This document shows, piece after piece, positions 5,634-6,623 of a stretch of 6,623 nucleotides of DNA; position 1 is the stretch's first letter, and each line of letters begins with the position of its first letter. Below the pieces are notes generated by a model, which ran no database searches, was not told where the DNA came from, and worked only from the letters and a program-made list of their open reading frames with translations. This DNA is from JACJXF01 sp964349045 (lineage in GTDB: Bacteria > Bacteroidota > Bacteroidia > Bacteroidales > GCA-2748055), in NCBI GenBank assembly GCA_964349045.1, contig CAYGFI010000217.1, positions 1 to 6,623 on the forward strand, in the 5' to 3' direction. The translations under genes were made by a program, and so were the position numbers.

Positions 5634-6557
5634 ATGATACTCGTCAAATCCGTAAATATTTCCGTCAGGAAAGGCACAATAAAAGAATCTGTACCCGGGA
5701 TTTTATTGAATTCCAGGGGTGTACAGGACGACGCTCATGCCGGTTCCTGGCACCGGCAGGTCAGTCTGCTGGGGACAGAAAGTATTGAAAAATTTTCTGC
5801 TGAAACGAAGAGAGATATCCGTTACGGAGAGTTTGCAGAAAACATTACCACGCAGGGTGAATTGTTATATAAGATGAATCCTCTTGATATCCTTGCCAAC
5901 AAAGAAATCATCCTTGAAATCACACAGATCGGCAAAAAATGTCATGGCGATAATTGTGCTATTTTCAGAGAGGTGGGGAATTGCGTCATGCCGAAAGAAG
6001 GCATTTTTGCCCGTGTTATCAATGGAGGATCAATGAAAGCAGGTGATACACTTGAATACCACCCAAAAATCTTCAGTATTGCTGTGATCACTTTGAGCGA
6101 CCGCGCAAGTAAGGGAGAATATGTGGATCTCAGCGGAGAAATCATTGAAAACAGGATCAAATCGCACTTTGAATCGAAAAACCGTTCACAGAAAATTCAA
6201 CGGATCCTCCTGCCGGATGAAAAGCTTCAGATTGAAATGCAGTTTAGAGAATTAATCGCAGATAATATTGATCTGATTTTAACGACAGGTGGCACCGGTA
6301 TTGGTCCCCGTGACATCGTTCCCGAAGTAATAAATCCGCTTCTCGACAAAGAACTTCCGGGAATTATGGATATGATCCGGTATAAATACGGACAAAATAA
6401 TCCAGCCGCCCTTCTGAGCCGGTCAGTGGCAGGTGTTAAAGGGAAAACCCTGGTATTCACCCTCCCCGGTAGTCCCAGGGCCGTCGAAGAATATATGCAG
6501 GAGATCTTAAGCCTTCTCGATCATGCAATCCTGATGTTACATGGCTTAGGTCATTAA
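5634..6557 (+). CDS. MOSC domain-MogA/MoaB fusion protein
   Basis: A 307-residue two-domain protein. Residues 1 to about 142 are a MOSC domain: GVQDDAHAGSWHRQVSLLG (29-47), GEFAENITTQG (65-75), then IGKKCHGDNCAIF (99-111) and CVMPKEGIFARVINGG (117-132), with cysteines C103, C108 and C117. MOSC domains bind Moco or carry sulfur in cofactor sulfurases. Residues from about 147 are a complete MogA/MoaB domain, which adenylylates molybdopterin before metal insertion: VITLSDRASKGEYVDLSG (151-168), TTGGTGIGPRDIVPE (217-231), ELPGIMDMIRYK (240-251) and LPGSPRAVEEYM (277-288); D227 matches the catalytic aspartate of TTGGTGxxxRD. The two halves are joined by only a few residues (EYHPKIF). It starts four bases after the moaC stop without a clear ribosome binding site. 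It is the last gene before a palindromic repeat. MogA function is near certain; the MOSC role is open. Confidence 0.92.
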   Translation: MILVKSVNISVRKGTIKESVPGILLNSRGVQDDAHAGSWHRQVSLLGTESIEKFSAETKRDIRYGEFAENITTQGELLYKMNPLDILANKEIILEITQIGKKCHGDNCAIFREVGNCVMPKEGIFARVINGGSMKAGDTLEYHPKIFSIAVITLSDRASKGEYVDLSGEIIENRIKSHFESKNRSQKIQRILLPDEKLQIEMQFRELIADNIDLILTTGGTGIGPRDIVPEVINPLLDKELPGIMDMIRYKYGQNNPAALLSRSVAGVKGKTLVFTLPGSPRAVEEYMQEILSLLDHAILMLHGLGH

Positions 6558-6567
6558 GTACCCACCA

Positions 6568-6613
6568 TCAGGCTGAAAGCCTGACATATCACAACCCAGG
6601 GCACCGCCCTGGG
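6568..6613. repeat. Two adjacent perfect palindromes, REP-like repeat or terminator
   Basis: TCAGGCT-GAA-AGCCTGA (6568-6584) is a 7-bp stem with a 3-base loop. Eleven bases later, CCCAGGGC-ACC-GCCCTGGG (6595-6613) is an 8-bp GC-rich stem with a 3-base loop. They begin 11 bases after the last stop of the operon. No T-run follows on the plus strand, so a classical terminator is less likely than a mobile or interspersed palindromic repeat, although the hairpins may also stop transcription or protect the mRNA end. The paired CAGGCTGAAAGCCTG and CCCAGGGC...GCCCTGGG pattern feels familiar from interspersed repeats in Bacteroidota and other environmental genomes, which I cannot verify here. The window ends soon after, so the element may continue. 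Confidence 0.7.
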
Positions 6614-6623
6614 CAAAAGGGCA

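Overview
The window looks like a chromosomal segment of a Bacteroidota bacterium, probably an anaerobic Bacteroidales- or Marinilabiliales-like lineage. The evidence is moderate AT-richness, several genes without a Shine-Dalgarno site, an AT-rich tandem repeat in the intergenic region, and a first gene whose start (KSEALIFLINSMSKPEKKAF) resembles a helical-repeat family I associate with Bacteroidota. This placement is from pattern recognition; no rRNA or marker gene is present to confirm it.

Layout. Positions 36-1559 hold a 507-residue helical, TPR-like protein of unknown function. Positions 1560-1956 are a 397-base gap with no convincing gene. It holds a GC-richer, hairpin-prone island (about 1620-1760), a short direct repeat (1825-1842) and an 8-bp-period tandem repeat (1865-1952) that ends four bases before the next start codon. 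Positions 1957-6557 hold six tightly packed plus-strand genes: a TSUP (TauE/SafE) membrane transporter, a MobB-like P-loop protein, MoeA, a short MoaA, MoaC and a MOSC-MogA fusion. Junctions are 17- and 4-base overlaps or gaps of 1 to 4 bases, so this is almost certainly one operon. The right edge (6568-6613) has two adjacent perfect palindromes, probably an interspersed REP-like repeat.

How the genes fit together. The operon encodes much of molybdenum/tungsten cofactor synthesis. MoaA and MoaC turn GTP into cyclic pyranopterin monophosphate (cPMP). The MogA half of the last protein adenylylates molybdopterin and MoeA inserts the metal. The MobB-like protein may act at the nucleotide-attachment stage, and the MOSC half may handle sulfur transfer or finished cofactor. 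The middle step, dithiolene formation by MoaD/MoaE with MoeB, is absent here and must be encoded elsewhere if the pathway is complete. MobA and a recognised molybdate ABC transporter are also absent, which makes the leading TSUP permease the notable unknown.

The most unusual points are a MoaA that lacks about 45 residues between its core and its second Fe-S cluster while keeping all six cysteines and the C-terminal Gly-Gly, the TSUP gene heading a cofactor operon, the MobB-like P-loop with BioD-like spacing, and the MOSC-MogA fusion. I see no CRISPR array, tRNA, rRNA, transposase or defence system.
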